Part shown: one piece after another, positions 24,252 through 32,437 of the stretch
How positions within the stretch are numbered: position 1 is the stretch's first letter
Layout: every line of letters starts with the position of its first letter
Assembly: GCA_016845145.1 (NCBI GenBank)
Contig: JAERTE010000118.1
Location: 1 to 33,454, forward strand
Direction: 5' to 3'
Source of the DNA: Rhodospirillaceae bacterium
GTDB taxonomy: Bacteria > Pseudomonadota > Alphaproteobacteria > Rhodospirillales > Casp-alpha2
DNA: 33,454 bases
Position numbers and translations under genes: made by a program
Notes under the pieces: model-generated
Told to the model about the DNA's origin: nothing
Database searches by the model: none
The model's input: only the letters and a program-made list of their open reading frames with translations

Positions 24252-26278
24252 CAGGCCGGATGACAGGGGAGAGCGCAGAAGAGCTGTTGCAGACAGGCCT
24301 CGCTTTGCATCGTGCCGGCAAAGGCGATGCAGCGGCTGAGTGTTACCGGAAGATTTTGAAAACAGCGCCCGAGCACGCTGACGCCAATCATTTGCTGGGC
24401 GTGGTGGCGTTGCAGGCGGAGCGTTGGGACGAAGCCGCCGAATTGATCGAGACCGCAATCGCCGGCAATGATAAATCCGCGCCGTTTCATGATCACTTAG
24501 GCGTGGTGCGCCGCAACCAAGGTGACCTGTTGGAGGCCGAGGCGGCGCATCGGCGCGCGTTGGCGCTCGATCCGAAAACCGCATCGGCGCACAACAATTT
24601 GGCTACCACCTTGCGCCAGGCGGGGCGCCCGGAAGAGGCACGCGCCGCAGCCAGGCGCGCCCTTGCCGCCGCGCCGAATGATCCGGTGATTGCCGCCAAT
24701 GCCGGAGCTTTGTTTTTGGAAACAAAGGCCTTCGCAGCCGCCGCTGATGCGTTCGGCGCGGCGGCGGCATTGACGCCCGATCATGCGTTGACCCATGAGA
24801 AGCATGGAGTCGCCCTGTTGCGTGCAAGGCGGCCGGAAGAAGCGGCGGTTGCGTTCCGCCGCACGTTGGAATGCGCGCCCGACCACCCGCATGCACGGCG
24901 GTGGTTGACCGAGGTATTGCTGACACTCGAGCGCGCCGATGAAGCCCTGGAAGAAATCAGCACTCATTTGGCGGCGCATGGGGATGACGAGACAGCGCTG
25001 ATCTTGCTAGGCGTGTCGAGGTGGCGGGCCGGCGACGTGGACGGCGCCGAAGCGGCCTACGGGCAGGTATTGGAAGAGGCGCCTGAAAATACGCAAGCCT
25101 TGACGGGGCTGGCGATCATTCAGGCCAGCCGCGGCAACACTGCCGAAGCCGTTGCGAGCTACCGCCGGGTGCTGGAGATCGACCCCGACCACGTCGATGC
25201 CTACGGGAACCTGGCCATGCTTGCCAGAGATGCCTTGACCAATACGGATGCAGGCCACTTGGCGGAGATGCTGGGGCGCAAGACCTTGTCCGATGAGCAG
25301 CGCGCCAGCGTGGCTTTCGCGCTGGCGCACTACCTGAATCAGGCAGGCGAGCACGGCGCGGCATTTGATTGGTATCGCACCGGCAATATGTTGCGCGAAG
25401 CGCATTTTCAGTCTGCCGGGCGCGGGTTTGATGCGGCGCTGCATAATGCACTTGTCGACACCCGGCGCCACGTATTTACCAAAGCATTTTTTGACGCGCG
25501 GCAGGGCTTCGGTTCGGCCAGTGAACGGCCGGTGTTCATCGTCGGCATGCCGCGCTCGGGCACGACGCTGGTGGAGCAGATTTTGGCAGCCCACCCCGGA
25601 GTCTATGGCGCCGGCGAGTTGCGCGATATGGCGGTGATGGCACTGCACCGACTGCCGGCGCTTACCGGCGGCGAAGCGCCCTATCCGGAATGCGCCGGCA
25701 ATGTAGCGGCAGCCGGCGTGGCGGAATTGGCCGATGAGTACCTGAGCAGGCTTACCGTATTGGCCGAGAGAGCCGGCGCGGGGAATTCCGTGCGGATCAT
25801 CGACAAGATGCCGTTCAATTATCTGCATCTGGGCCTTGTTCATCTGTTGGCGCCGAACGCGCGGATTATCCATTGCCGCCGTGATCTGCGTGACGTGGGG
25901 CTCTCGTGTTTCACCACCAATTTCGCCGACGCCCACCCGTGGAGCACGGACCTGGACGATATCGCCAGCTACATCAACGCCTATGAACGCATGATGGCAC
26001 ATTGGCGAGACGTACTGCCCGGAGGCATCATGACCGAAATCGTCTACGAGAATTTGATCGCCGACCAGGAAGCCGAAAGCCGCCGTCTGATTGCGTTCCT
26101 GGGCCTTGATTGGGATGAGGCCTGTTTGGCGTTTCATCGCTCCGAGCGTGTGGTGTTGACGGCGTCACGGGCCCAGGTGCGCCAGCCGATCTATGCGGGA
26201 TCTGTCGGGCGGTGGAAATCTTTCGCAGCGGACCTGACGCCGTTGCTCGATGGGTTGGAGAATGCAGCAGGCGGGTAG
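24248..26278 (+). CDS. TPR-repeat sulfotransferase
   Basis: Protein of 676 residues. About 400 residues of TPR-type helices (such as AAECYRKILKTAPEHADANHLLGV) precede a PAPS-dependent sulfotransferase domain. The 5'-phosphosulfate loop is VFIVGMPRSGTTLVEQIL, about residue 435. The 3'-phosphate site is CRRDLRDVGLSCFTTNF, and YENLIADQEAESRRLIAFLGL follows. Such proteins resemble tyrosylprotein-sulfotransferase-like bacterial enzymes; the acceptor is unknown. ATG 24248 overlaps the upstream stop (ATGA); TTG 24203 is a longer, less likely start. It is followed by 133 bases without a gene. Confidence 0.87.
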   Translation: MTGRMTGESAEELLQTGLALHRAGKGDAAAECYRKILKTAPEHADANHLLGVVALQAERWDEAAELIETAIAGNDKSAPFHDHLGVVRRNQGDLLEAEAAHRRALALDPKTASAHNNLATTLRQAGRPEEARAAARRALAAAPNDPVIAANAGALFLETKAFAAAADAFGAAAALTPDHALTHEKHGVALLRARRPEEAAVAFRRTLECAPDHPHARRWLTEVLLTLERADEALEEISTHLAAHGDDETALILLGVSRWRAGDVDGAEAAYGQVLEEAPENTQALTGLAIIQASRGNTAEAVASYRRVLEIDPDHVDAYGNLAMLARDALTNTDAGHLAEMLGRKTLSDEQRASVAFALAHYLNQAGEHGAAFDWYRTGNMLREAHFQSAGRGFDAALHNALVDTRRHVFTKAFFDARQGFGSASERPVFIVGMPRSGTTLVEQILAAHPGVYGAGELRDMAVMALHRLPALTGGEAPYPECAGNVAAAGVAELADEYLSRLTVLAERAGAGNSVRIIDKMPFNYLHLGLVHLLAPNARIIHCRRDLRDVGLSCFTTNFADAHPWSTDLDDIASYINAYERMMAHWRDVLPGGIMTEIVYENLIADQEAESRRLIAFLGLDWDEACLAFHRSERVVLTASRAQVRQPIYAGSVGRWKSFAADLTPLLDGLENAAGG

Positions 26279-26411
26279 TCTAGATTATGGGCGTACAACG
26301 GGTTTCACTGCGCGTCGCTGGAGATCGCCCACGGCAACTCCTATTGGTCGTGTTGTTAATATCAATTACACTACCGACACGGTTGTTTTCGAAATTTGGA
26401 TTTGATGAAAA

Positions 26412-26966
26412 ATGCCATTGGAAGCGCGTTTCAGTCTGATTGATATTGATGCGCAACCGTATCTCACCGATTTACACGCGGTCTGTGCTTACTGGCTAAA
26501 AATCAAGGGTGAGACTGGGCGGCTAGCACCGTCATGGCAGGAAATCGATCTCATGCAACTGCCGCCCAATGTCGTTCCGCGGGTTTGTGTGTTAGACGTC
26601 GTGCCCGAGGGGCCTGATTTCCTGTACCGGTTTTGGGGCACCGCGTTAACCTCAATGCACCATTACGATCTGACCGGCGAATCGGTGCTCAACCTGACAC
26701 CCGATCACTACGCGGAATGCATTTGGCAACAGTACTGCGCCGTGCTTGAAAAGAGGGTTCCGCTTGGCTTCCTGACTGAGGTGCCTCGCGACGACGGAAG
26801 GTTCAGCTATTACGCGGTGGTTCGGTTCCCTTTGTCGTCGGATGGAAGCTCCATCGACAAGATTCTCAGCGCCGAGGACTATGGCGAAGAAAGCGGACAA
26901 TTGGCGAAGCTATTCGAGGCCGTGTGGAATACTCGCTTGATGCCGGATGACGAACAGCCGGTTTGA
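26412..26966 (+). CDS. PAS_5-like small sensory protein, second copy
   Basis: Protein of 184 residues with the same architecture as the one at 13675-14202: EIDLMQLPPNVVPRVCVLDV, FLYRFWGTALTSMHHYDLTGE, and FSYYAVVRFPLSSDGSSIDK. Only the PAS-like fold is present, with no output domain. The upstream 133 bases are AT-richer than the surroundings. Ligand unknown. Confidence 0.75.
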   Translation: MPLEARFSLIDIDAQPYLTDLHAVCAYWLKIKGETGRLAPSWQEIDLMQLPPNVVPRVCVLDVVPEGPDFLYRFWGTALTSMHHYDLTGESVLNLTPDHYAECIWQQYCAVLEKRVPLGFLTEVPRDDGRFSYYAVVRFPLSSDGSSIDKILSAEDYGEESGQLAKLFEAVWNTRLMPDDEQPV

Positions 26967-26982
26967 TTTACGAGTCCACGAC

Positions 26983-27168
26983 CTATTCTGAATCGTCAAT
27001 CCGTTTGCCGGCTTCGGGGAATATCCACATGGCCAGCACCATGAACACGGCGAGGCCCGCGACGATCCAACTCAGCTGTTCGTTGCCGGCATTTTTTTCA
27101 TAGAGATGCACCAGTGTGCCGACGATCAGGGTGACGATAGATAGCGCCGCTTTGATATGACTTGGCAC
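26983..27168 (-). CDS. 61-residue two-helix membrane protein
   Basis: Small protein with two hydrophobic helices, ALSIVTLIVGTLVHLY (about 8-23) and LSWIVAGLAVFMVLAMWIF (about 32-50), and a charged tail KRIDDSE. The GTG start at 27168 has GGAG 8 bases upstream, and that GGAG overlaps the stop of the upstream hydroxylase gene. This start fits better than the longer frame to 27318, which overlaps that gene. No family recognised; a partner or stabiliser of the hydroxylase is possible. Confidence 0.6.
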   Translation of the reverse strand: MPSHIKAALSIVTLIVGTLVHLYEKNAGNEQLSWIVAGLAVFMVLAMWIFPEAGKRIDDSE

Positions 27169-27173
27169 TGCTT

Positions 27174-27941
27174 TTACTCCGCCGGGACCGGGCCGGTTGC
27201 AGCCTCGAGCGGGGTGCCGGGGATGGCCTTGAGGTCGCCTTTCAGATGCTTGGTCGAATAGCCGTTGAACAGATGTCCCAATAGGCCGCGGTCGAGATCC
27301 GACGTGCCGAACAGCCAATCCGAGATCGGAAAGGTCAGGTTCATGTTCAAGTCCATCTGCAGGTGGTTGTTATGATGCGCCGTGTGGTGGCGGCGAATGG
27401 TGTTGACCAGCGGGCAATAGCGCACAAAGGCGTTTTCATCCACGTGGCAGCAGAAATGCATGAATTCGTAGGTCAGATACATGCCCGTGGTCGAGCACAT
27501 CAACAGCCAGCCGACGTTGGCGGAAATCAAGTTCCCGAGGATGAGCGCCGCCGGGATGGTCATCAGGATGAAGACCACCAACGCGTAGGGCGGAAAGAAA
27601 GTCACGCGCCAGTCCATGTCGTCACGGAAGCGCATTTCCTGATCGGTGAAGAATTTGTGATGGTTCAGTGTGTGACGCTCATAGATGGCGCGCAATCCGG
27701 TGACGTTGATCAGCCGGTGCATGACGTGCTTGTGCAAATACCATTCAAACAGATTGCACAGCACGACCACCACCGGGATGGTCAGCCATTCCCACCACGC
27801 GACGACAGCGATGTGCTGCGTATAGATATAAAGCGCCGTCAGGCCAATGGCGTAGATCACCGCCACATGCACATAGCCGTTGTACCAGCCGTCGATGCGA
27901 GCCCGGTACTCGCGACGGAAATCGATCTGTCGTTCTCCCAT
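27174..27941 (-). CDS. Sterol desaturase/fatty acid hydroxylase-family membrane protein
   Basis: Di-iron integral-membrane oxygenase type, 255 residues from ATG 27941. Histidine boxes are LHKHVMHR, RHTLNHHKFF and HHTAHHNNH, with other His in HFCCHVDE. Several hydrophobic helices separate them. The family hydroxylates or desaturates lipids such as sterols, sphingolipids or carotenoids; the substrate is unknown. GGGGAG lies about 10 bases before ATG 27941; ATG 27962 is an alternative. The small membrane protein gene follows with a 5-base gap. Divergent from feoA. Confidence 0.85.
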   Translation of the reverse strand: MGERQIDFRREYRARIDGWYNGYVHVAVIYAIGLTALYIYTQHIAVVAWWEWLTIPVVVVLCNLFEWYLHKHVMHRLINVTGLRAIYERHTLNHHKFFTDQEMRFRDDMDWRVTFFPPYALVVFILMTIPAALILGNLISANVGWLLMCSTTGMYLTYEFMHFCCHVDENAFVRYCPLVNTIRRHHTAHHNNHLQMDLNMNLTFPISDWLFGTSDLDRGLLGHLFNGYSTKHLKGDLKAIPGTPLEAATGPVPAE

Positions 27942-27973
27942 CATGCTATCAGTTCTCCCCATCTGATATATCA

Positions 27974-28003
27974 CAAATACTTCAGTTATTTGGCTTCTGT
28001 CAA
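27974..28003 (-). promoter_or_regulatory. Candidate promoter of the hydroxylase gene
   Basis: A perfect -35 TTGACA (minus strand, 28003-27998) is followed after 18 bases by TATTTG. The -10 is weak. It lies about 35-60 bases before the start codon. Confidence 0.4.
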
Positions 28004-28022
28004 CAGTTCTGAGAGTTTGGTG

Positions 28023-28051
28023 TTGACTCCTATTCTCACAATATTTATATG
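28023..28051 (+). promoter_or_regulatory. Candidate promoter of feoABC
   Basis: TTGACT at 28023-28028 and TATATG at 28046-28051, spaced 17 bases. Predicted transcription start near 28058, just before the Fur-box-like site. Confidence 0.5.
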
Positions 28052-28061
28052 GGTAATTAAT

Positions 28062-28080
28062 GCGAATGATTATCAATAAC
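28062..28080. promoter_or_regulatory. Fur-box-like site upstream of feoA
   Basis: GCGAATGATTATCAATAAC agrees with the classical 19-base Fur consensus GATAATGATAATCATTATC at 14 positions, counted by eye. It overlaps the predicted start region of feoABC, suggesting iron-dependent repression. In alphaproteobacteria, Fur can act as Mur and Irr can share such roles, so the bound regulator is not certain. Confidence 0.65.
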
Positions 28081-28097
28081 TATTCCAAGGTGCCTTG

Positions 28098-28442
28098 ATG
28101 ATTGGGCTGGTCAGCCGGGCGTTTCGGAGAAGCGCTGATATCCATACGGAGGACCCGCTTGGGGGGGGCGTGCCGAAGAGCACCCGCCCGCGCGCCTTTC
28201 CCCTCGCACTGGCCCAAGAGGGAGAACACGTGCGGATTTCCGGCGTCAAGGCGGGCAAGGGCTTGAACCATCGCTTGCGCGAACTGGGCCTGCCCGTGGG
28301 CACGGACGTGACCATCCGCCAGCGCAATTCATCCGGTGGCATGGTGGTGGCGCGCGATTCGCTGCGCATTGCGTTGGGCGCGGGGCTTGCACATAAGGTC
28401 GTGGTCACGCTGATGGACACACCGAAGGATACGCTGGCATGA
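28098..28442 (+). CDS. feoA: Ferrous iron transport protein FeoA
   Basis: SH3-like partner of FeoB, 114 residues. An N-terminal extension of about 35 residues (SRAFRRSADIHTEDPLGG) precedes the FeoA fold PLALAQEGEHVRISGVKAGK and HRLRELGLPVGTDVTIRQRN. Members are usually about 75-85 residues long, so the extension is unusual. ATG 28098 has AAGG 8 bases upstream. Its end overlaps the feoB start by 4 bases (ATGA). Confidence 0.92.
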   Translation: MIGLVSRAFRRSADIHTEDPLGGGVPKSTRPRAFPLALAQEGEHVRISGVKAGKGLNHRLRELGLPVGTDVTIRQRNSSGGMVVARDSLRIALGAGLAHKVVVTLMDTPKDTLA

Positions 28443-30769
28443 GCCTGAGCATCGCCATCGTCGGCAACCCGAATTGCGGCAAGACGACACTCTTCAACGA
28501 ACTGACGGGCGCGCGCCAGCGGGTCGGCAATTGGCCTGGTGTCACGGTCGACCGCAAGTCAGGGGTTTACGGCGCCGGTGCGGGCGCGGTCGAGGTCGTC
28601 GACCTGCCCGGTGTTTACACCTTGGGTGTGGTCGCCGGCATGGACGCCGTTGATGAAAAAATCACCCGCGACTTCGTTTTGGCGGGCGAGGCCGACGTCG
28701 TCGTCAATATCGTCGATGCCTCGAACCTGGAGCGCAACCTGTACCTGACCACGCAATTGCTGGAAATGCGGGTGCCGATGGTGGTGGCGCTCAATATGAT
28801 GGACGTGGCCGAAGACGAAGGTCTGGCGCTGGACGCCGCCGCTCTTGAACGTGCGCTTGGGTGCCCGGTGGTGTCGTTGGTGGCGGCGCGCTCCAAGGGC
28901 ATCGAAGCGCTGAAAGATGCGGTCGCCAAGGTCGCCAATTCCCGATTGCCGTCATCGACGGAGATCACCTACCAAGGCGCCATTGAGGCATTGATCGAGC
29001 GCGTGCGCCCTGACCTTGAGAACATCTCAGCCGGCGAATCCATCGATGCGCGCTGGCTGGCGGTGCGCGTATTCGAAGACGATGATTTGGCGGGGCGTCT
29101 CGCTCAAAGTGTCGTGAATGAAGAGGTTGCCGCGCTGGTGCGCGATATCGAGGCCGAATTGGGCGAAGACATGGATATCCTCATCGCCGATGGCCGCTAC
29201 GGTTTTGCCAATTCCGTAGCTCGCGCTGCCGTGCGACGGGTCGGTCAGGCATCGCGCTCAACGTCAGATGTGATCGACCGCTGGGTGCTGAACCCATGGC
29301 TGGGCCTGCCGATTTTCCTGGGCGTCATGTATCTGATGTTCATGTTTACCATTAACATCGGCGGTGCGTTTATCGATTTCTTTGATATCGTCGCCGGTAC
29401 CTTGTTCGTCGATGGCGTGAAAGCATTGCTGGCGCCGCTGGGCCTGCCGGCCTGGACGCTGGTGATTATCGCCGACGGCATTGGCGGCGGCATCCAGGTG
29501 GTGGCGACGTTTATTCCGATTATTGGGTTTTTGTATCTGTTCCTCTCGGTGCTTGAGGATTCGGGCTATATGGCGCGCGCCGCGTTTTTGATGGATCGCC
29601 TGATGCGCGTCATCGGCCTGCCCGGTAAATCCTTCGTACCGTTGATCGTGGGTTTCGGCTGTAACGTGCCGGCGATCATGGCGTCGCGTACGCTCGACAA
29701 AGAGCGCGACCGCATCATGACGACGCTGATGAGCCCGTTTATGTCGTGTGGCGCCAGGTTGGCGGTTTATGCGTTGTTTGCCGCCGCTTTCTTTCCGAGC
29801 GGCGGGCAAAATGTCGTGTTTGCGCTTTACCTGATTGGCATAGCGGCGGCGATCGGCACCGGGTTGCTGCTCAGGCATACCGTGCTGATGGGCGAGACCA
29901 CGCCTTTCATCATGGAACTGCCGGCCTACCATTTGCCGCGCCTGCGTGATGTGCTGATCCATGCCTGGAACCGCTTGAAGGGGTTCATGTTCGGCGCCGG
30001 GCAGATCATTATCGTCGTTGTCACGGTGCTGAGTTTCTTCAATTCGCTCGGCACCGACGGCAGCTTCGGCAACGAAGACAGCGATAAATCGGTATTGAGC
30101 GAGATCGGCCGCGCCATTGTGCCGGTATTCGAGCCTATGGGCATTGAACAAGACAACTGGCCGGCAACGGTCGGCATCTTCACCGGCGTGTTCGCCAAGG
30201 AAGCCGTGGTTGGCACGCTTGACGCGCTTTATTCCAGCCTCGCAGGCGAAGGCGCCGGCAGTGATGACGAGCCGTATTCGCTGGTTGGCGGCCTGGCAGC
30301 GGCGTTCGCAACGATTCCCGAGAACTTCCAGGGCATCACCGAGTTGGTGCTCGACCCGCTCGGCGTCGGTGCCATTGAAGCCGATTCCCTTAAGCAAGCG
30401 GCGGAGAGCCAAGAGGTCGCCATAGGAACTTTCGGTGCAATGACCCAGCGTTTCGACGGTCGCATCGGTGCTTTTGCCTACATGCTGTTTATTTTGCTGT
30501 ATTTCCCCTGCGTCGCAGCGCTGGGTGCGGTTAATCGCGAGATTGGGCCGCGCTGGGCGACGTTCGCCGCATTGTGGACGACGGGTTTGGCTTATTTCGC
30601 CGCCGTCACCACGTATCAGGCGGCAACGTTCATGCGCCACCCGATCTCATCCGGCGCATGGATTGCCGGGCTGACATTGGCCATGGTGCTGGTGATCGCC
30701 GCCATGCGGCACTATGGCCACAGGCCCGCAGCGACACCTGCTCATCCGGTGACGGAGATCGCGCCATGA
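28439..30769 (+). CDS. feoB: Ferrous iron transporter FeoB
   Basis: Inner-membrane Fe(II) transporter of 776 residues. The cytosolic G domain has G1 GNPNCGKTTLFNELTG, G3 DLPGVYTL, G4 NMMD and a G5-like segment VAARSKGIEAL, followed by a helical GDI region. The membrane part contains the Gate motifs (SGYMARAAFLMDR, FGCNVPAI, MSCGARLAVYALF) and C-terminal FAKEAVVGTL. Overlaps feoA at its start and feoC at its end. Confidence 0.96.
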   Translation: MSLSIAIVGNPNCGKTTLFNELTGARQRVGNWPGVTVDRKSGVYGAGAGAVEVVDLPGVYTLGVVAGMDAVDEKITRDFVLAGEADVVVNIVDASNLERNLYLTTQLLEMRVPMVVALNMMDVAEDEGLALDAAALERALGCPVVSLVAARSKGIEALKDAVAKVANSRLPSSTEITYQGAIEALIERVRPDLENISAGESIDARWLAVRVFEDDDLAGRLAQSVVNEEVAALVRDIEAELGEDMDILIADGRYGFANSVARAAVRRVGQASRSTSDVIDRWVLNPWLGLPIFLGVMYLMFMFTINIGGAFIDFFDIVAGTLFVDGVKALLAPLGLPAWTLVIIADGIGGGIQVVATFIPIIGFLYLFLSVLEDSGYMARAAFLMDRLMRVIGLPGKSFVPLIVGFGCNVPAIMASRTLDKERDRIMTTLMSPFMSCGARLAVYALFAAAFFPSGGQNVVFALYLIGIAAAIGTGLLLRHTVLMGETTPFIMELPAYHLPRLRDVLIHAWNRLKGFMFGAGQIIIVVVTVLSFFNSLGTDGSFGNEDSDKSVLSEIGRAIVPVFEPMGIEQDNWPATVGIFTGVFAKEAVVGTLDALYSSLAGEGAGSDDEPYSLVGGLAAAFATIPENFQGITELVLDPLGVGAIEADSLKQAAESQEVAIGTFGAMTQRFDGRIGAFAYMLFILLYFPCVAALGAVNREIGPRWATFAALWTTGLAYFAAVTTYQAATFMRHPISSGAWIAGLTLAMVLVIAAMRHYGHRPAATPAHPVTEIAP

Positions 30770-30984
30770 TGTCCGATCTCAAAGCTTACATGGCAGCGTA
30801 CCGCCGGGTTCCGATGACCGATTTGGTCAACCACCTGCACGCCGATCCCGACGCGATCCGCGGTATGCTCGATATCTACGTGCGCAAGGGCCGTGTGAGG
30901 CGCTTGGAATCGGAGTTGGGCGATTGCGGCGGCTGCACCAAATGCGATGCCTTCCAGCTCGAGATTTATGAGTGGGTCGCCTAA
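30766..30984 (+). CDS. feoC: FeoC-like small protein
   Basis: Winged-helix protein of 72 residues (AAYRRVPMTDLVNHLHADPDA) with CGGCTKC near residues 52-58, the C-x2-C-x2-C pattern of cysteine-bearing FeoC proteins that can hold an iron-sulfur cluster. It modulates FeoB stability or activity in other bacteria. ATGA overlap with feoB fixes ATG 30766. Its last bases overlap the convergent patB stop by 4. Confidence 0.82.
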   Translation: MMSDLKAYMAAYRRVPMTDLVNHLHADPDAIRGMLDIYVRKGRVRRLESELGDCGGCTKCDAFQLEIYEWVA

Positions 30985-32192
30985 GGCGTCGGCACCGGCG
31001 CGTGTTCCATCGCACCTTCCAAACTATCGAGGGCGGCAGTTAGTTTCGCCCGCGTGCAGGCGATATTGAGGCGCGCGAACCCGGCCCCTTCCGGGCCGAA
31101 CGCTTGGCCCCGCGTCACCGCCCATTTCGCCTTGCGGCGCAAAAAAGCCGTCAGATCGTCGGGCGCCAGCCCCAAGGCACGGAAATCCAGCCAAAGCAAA
31201 AACGTGCCGTCCGGCTCGATCAATTCGACACCGGGAATACCTCTGAGGCGCGCCCTCACAAGATTGGCGTTGGATTGTAAATAGTGCAAAACCTCATCCA
31301 GCCACGGCCCGCCGTCTTTGTAGGCGGCTTCCATGGCGGCATTGGCGAAAGCGTTGTTTTTGTTGACCGTCAACCGGCTGTTCTCGGCTTGAAAAGTCGC
31401 GCGTCTGTCGTCATTTGCGATAACCGTAAATGCGGAGCAGCACGACGCGATATTGAACGTCTTTGCCGGCGACAAACAGGTGATAGCGTTGGCGGCAAAG
31501 TCAGGCCCGAGCGACGCAAACGGTGTGTAGGCTGCGCCGCCAAACACCAAATCACCGTGAATTTCATCGCTCACCACCAGAACATCATGACGGGCACAAA
31601 TGTCGCCCAATTTCCGCAGATCTTCAGCCGACCAGACACGACCAACGGGATTGTGCGGGTTGCATAAGTAGATCATTCGTGTGCGCGGATTGGCGGCCTT
31701 GTGTTCAAGGTCCTGGAAGTCCATCCGGTAACGGCCGTTGGCAAGGACAAGAGGGTTGGTGACCACCGTGCGGCCGTTCTCGCGCAGAATATCGAAAAAA
31801 TCGAAAAACACCGGGGGCTGCACGATCACGCCGTCACCCTCATCGGTGAACAGTGACGCGGCAATGGCCAGCGCATTTAATATGTTCGGCGCTCTGAGAA
31901 TGTGTTCGTGTTCAATCTGCCAGCCGTAGCGGGCCTGATACCACTGCGTCAATGCCGGCATCAACCCGCCAGGCACCGCCTCGTAGCCGAAGATACCGTG
32001 GTCGAGGCGTCGTTGCATGGCGTCCAGCACCGGTTGCGGTGCACGGAAATCCATATCGGCGACGCCGCCGGCAAACAGATTCATGCCATCATCCCCCAGC
32101 ACCATCGGGTGGACCTTCAGTGCCGGCACTTCGCGTCTGTTGATTTGCTCGTCAAACAAGGGGCACCCCCATCGTGCTAAATACTCCTGCAA
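30981..32192 (-). CDS. patB: MalY/PatB-type cystathionine beta-lyase/aminotransferase
   Basis: Fold-type I PLP enzyme of up to 403 residues. Segments in order are FDEQINRREVPALK, ADMDFRAPQPVLDAM, PPVFFDFFDIL, CNPHNPVGRVWS, SDEIHGDLVFGG, SPAKTFNIAS (with the PLP Lys) and the Arg-containing LNIACTRAKL. It cleaves C-S bonds of cystathionine or cysteine conjugates. No ATG start fits: TTG 32192 or TTG 32159 (LFDEQINRR, with GGGGG 6 bases upstream) are possible, and 32159 matches the family's usual N-terminus. Convergent with feoC. Confidence 0.87.
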   Translation of the reverse strand: MQEYLARWGCPLFDEQINRREVPALKVHPMVLGDDGMNLFAGGVADMDFRAPQPVLDAMQRRLDHGIFGYEAVPGGLMPALTQWYQARYGWQIEHEHILRAPNILNALAIAASLFTDEGDGVIVQPPVFFDFFDILRENGRTVVTNPLVLANGRYRMDFQDLEHKAANPRTRMIYLCNPHNPVGRVWSAEDLRKLGDICARHDVLVVSDEIHGDLVFGGAAYTPFASLGPDFAANAITCLSPAKTFNIASCCSAFTVIANDDRRATFQAENSRLTVNKNNAFANAAMEAAYKDGGPWLDEVLHYLQSNANLVRARLRGIPGVELIEPDGTFLLWLDFRALGLAPDDLTAFLRRKAKWAVTRGQAFGPEGAGFARLNIACTRAKLTAALDSLEGAMEHAPVPTP

Positions 32193-32263
32193 TTGTAGTG
32201 AAATGTAATTGATTTGTATTTCTATATTTCTAGATATATCAAAATAAAATTGGGAGATACAAT

Positions 32264-32412
32264 GTGGTCGATTTTCTCGATCCGGGGAAACTATCTAACC
32301 TCCCGCTCGTGGAGAGCTGGAAGGCATCAAGCAGTTAATCGAAAACTCGACGGACAATACGGTGTTGTCGTTGGCATTCCAGAATGAAGACCTATTGCAG
32401 AACAAATCCTGA
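32264..32412 (+). pseudogene. Possible broken small gene in an AT-rich stretch
   Basis: A GTG start after GGGAG opens VDFLDPGKLSNLPLVE..., but the frame ends at TAA after 24 codons. The -1 frame, open from about 32299, reads LEGIKQLIENSTDNTVLSLA and further to a stop at 32412. Together they look like a 50-residue protein broken by a one-base change. No family is recognised. Composition is lower in GC than its neighbours. This could also be chance. Confidence 0.25.
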
Positions 32413-32437
32413 CTGAGAATGTGGAGTCAAAACCGAC

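Noticed and set aside
25007..26137. 376-codon minus-strand frame
   Set aside because: It is antisense to the TPR-sulfotransferase domain, whose motifs are intact; no domain or ribosome-binding site.
29264..30640. 458-codon open frame on the minus strand
   Set aside because: It lies antisense within feoB, with low-complexity His/Gln/Arg-rich content and no family resemblance; it is a by-product of GC-rich codon use.
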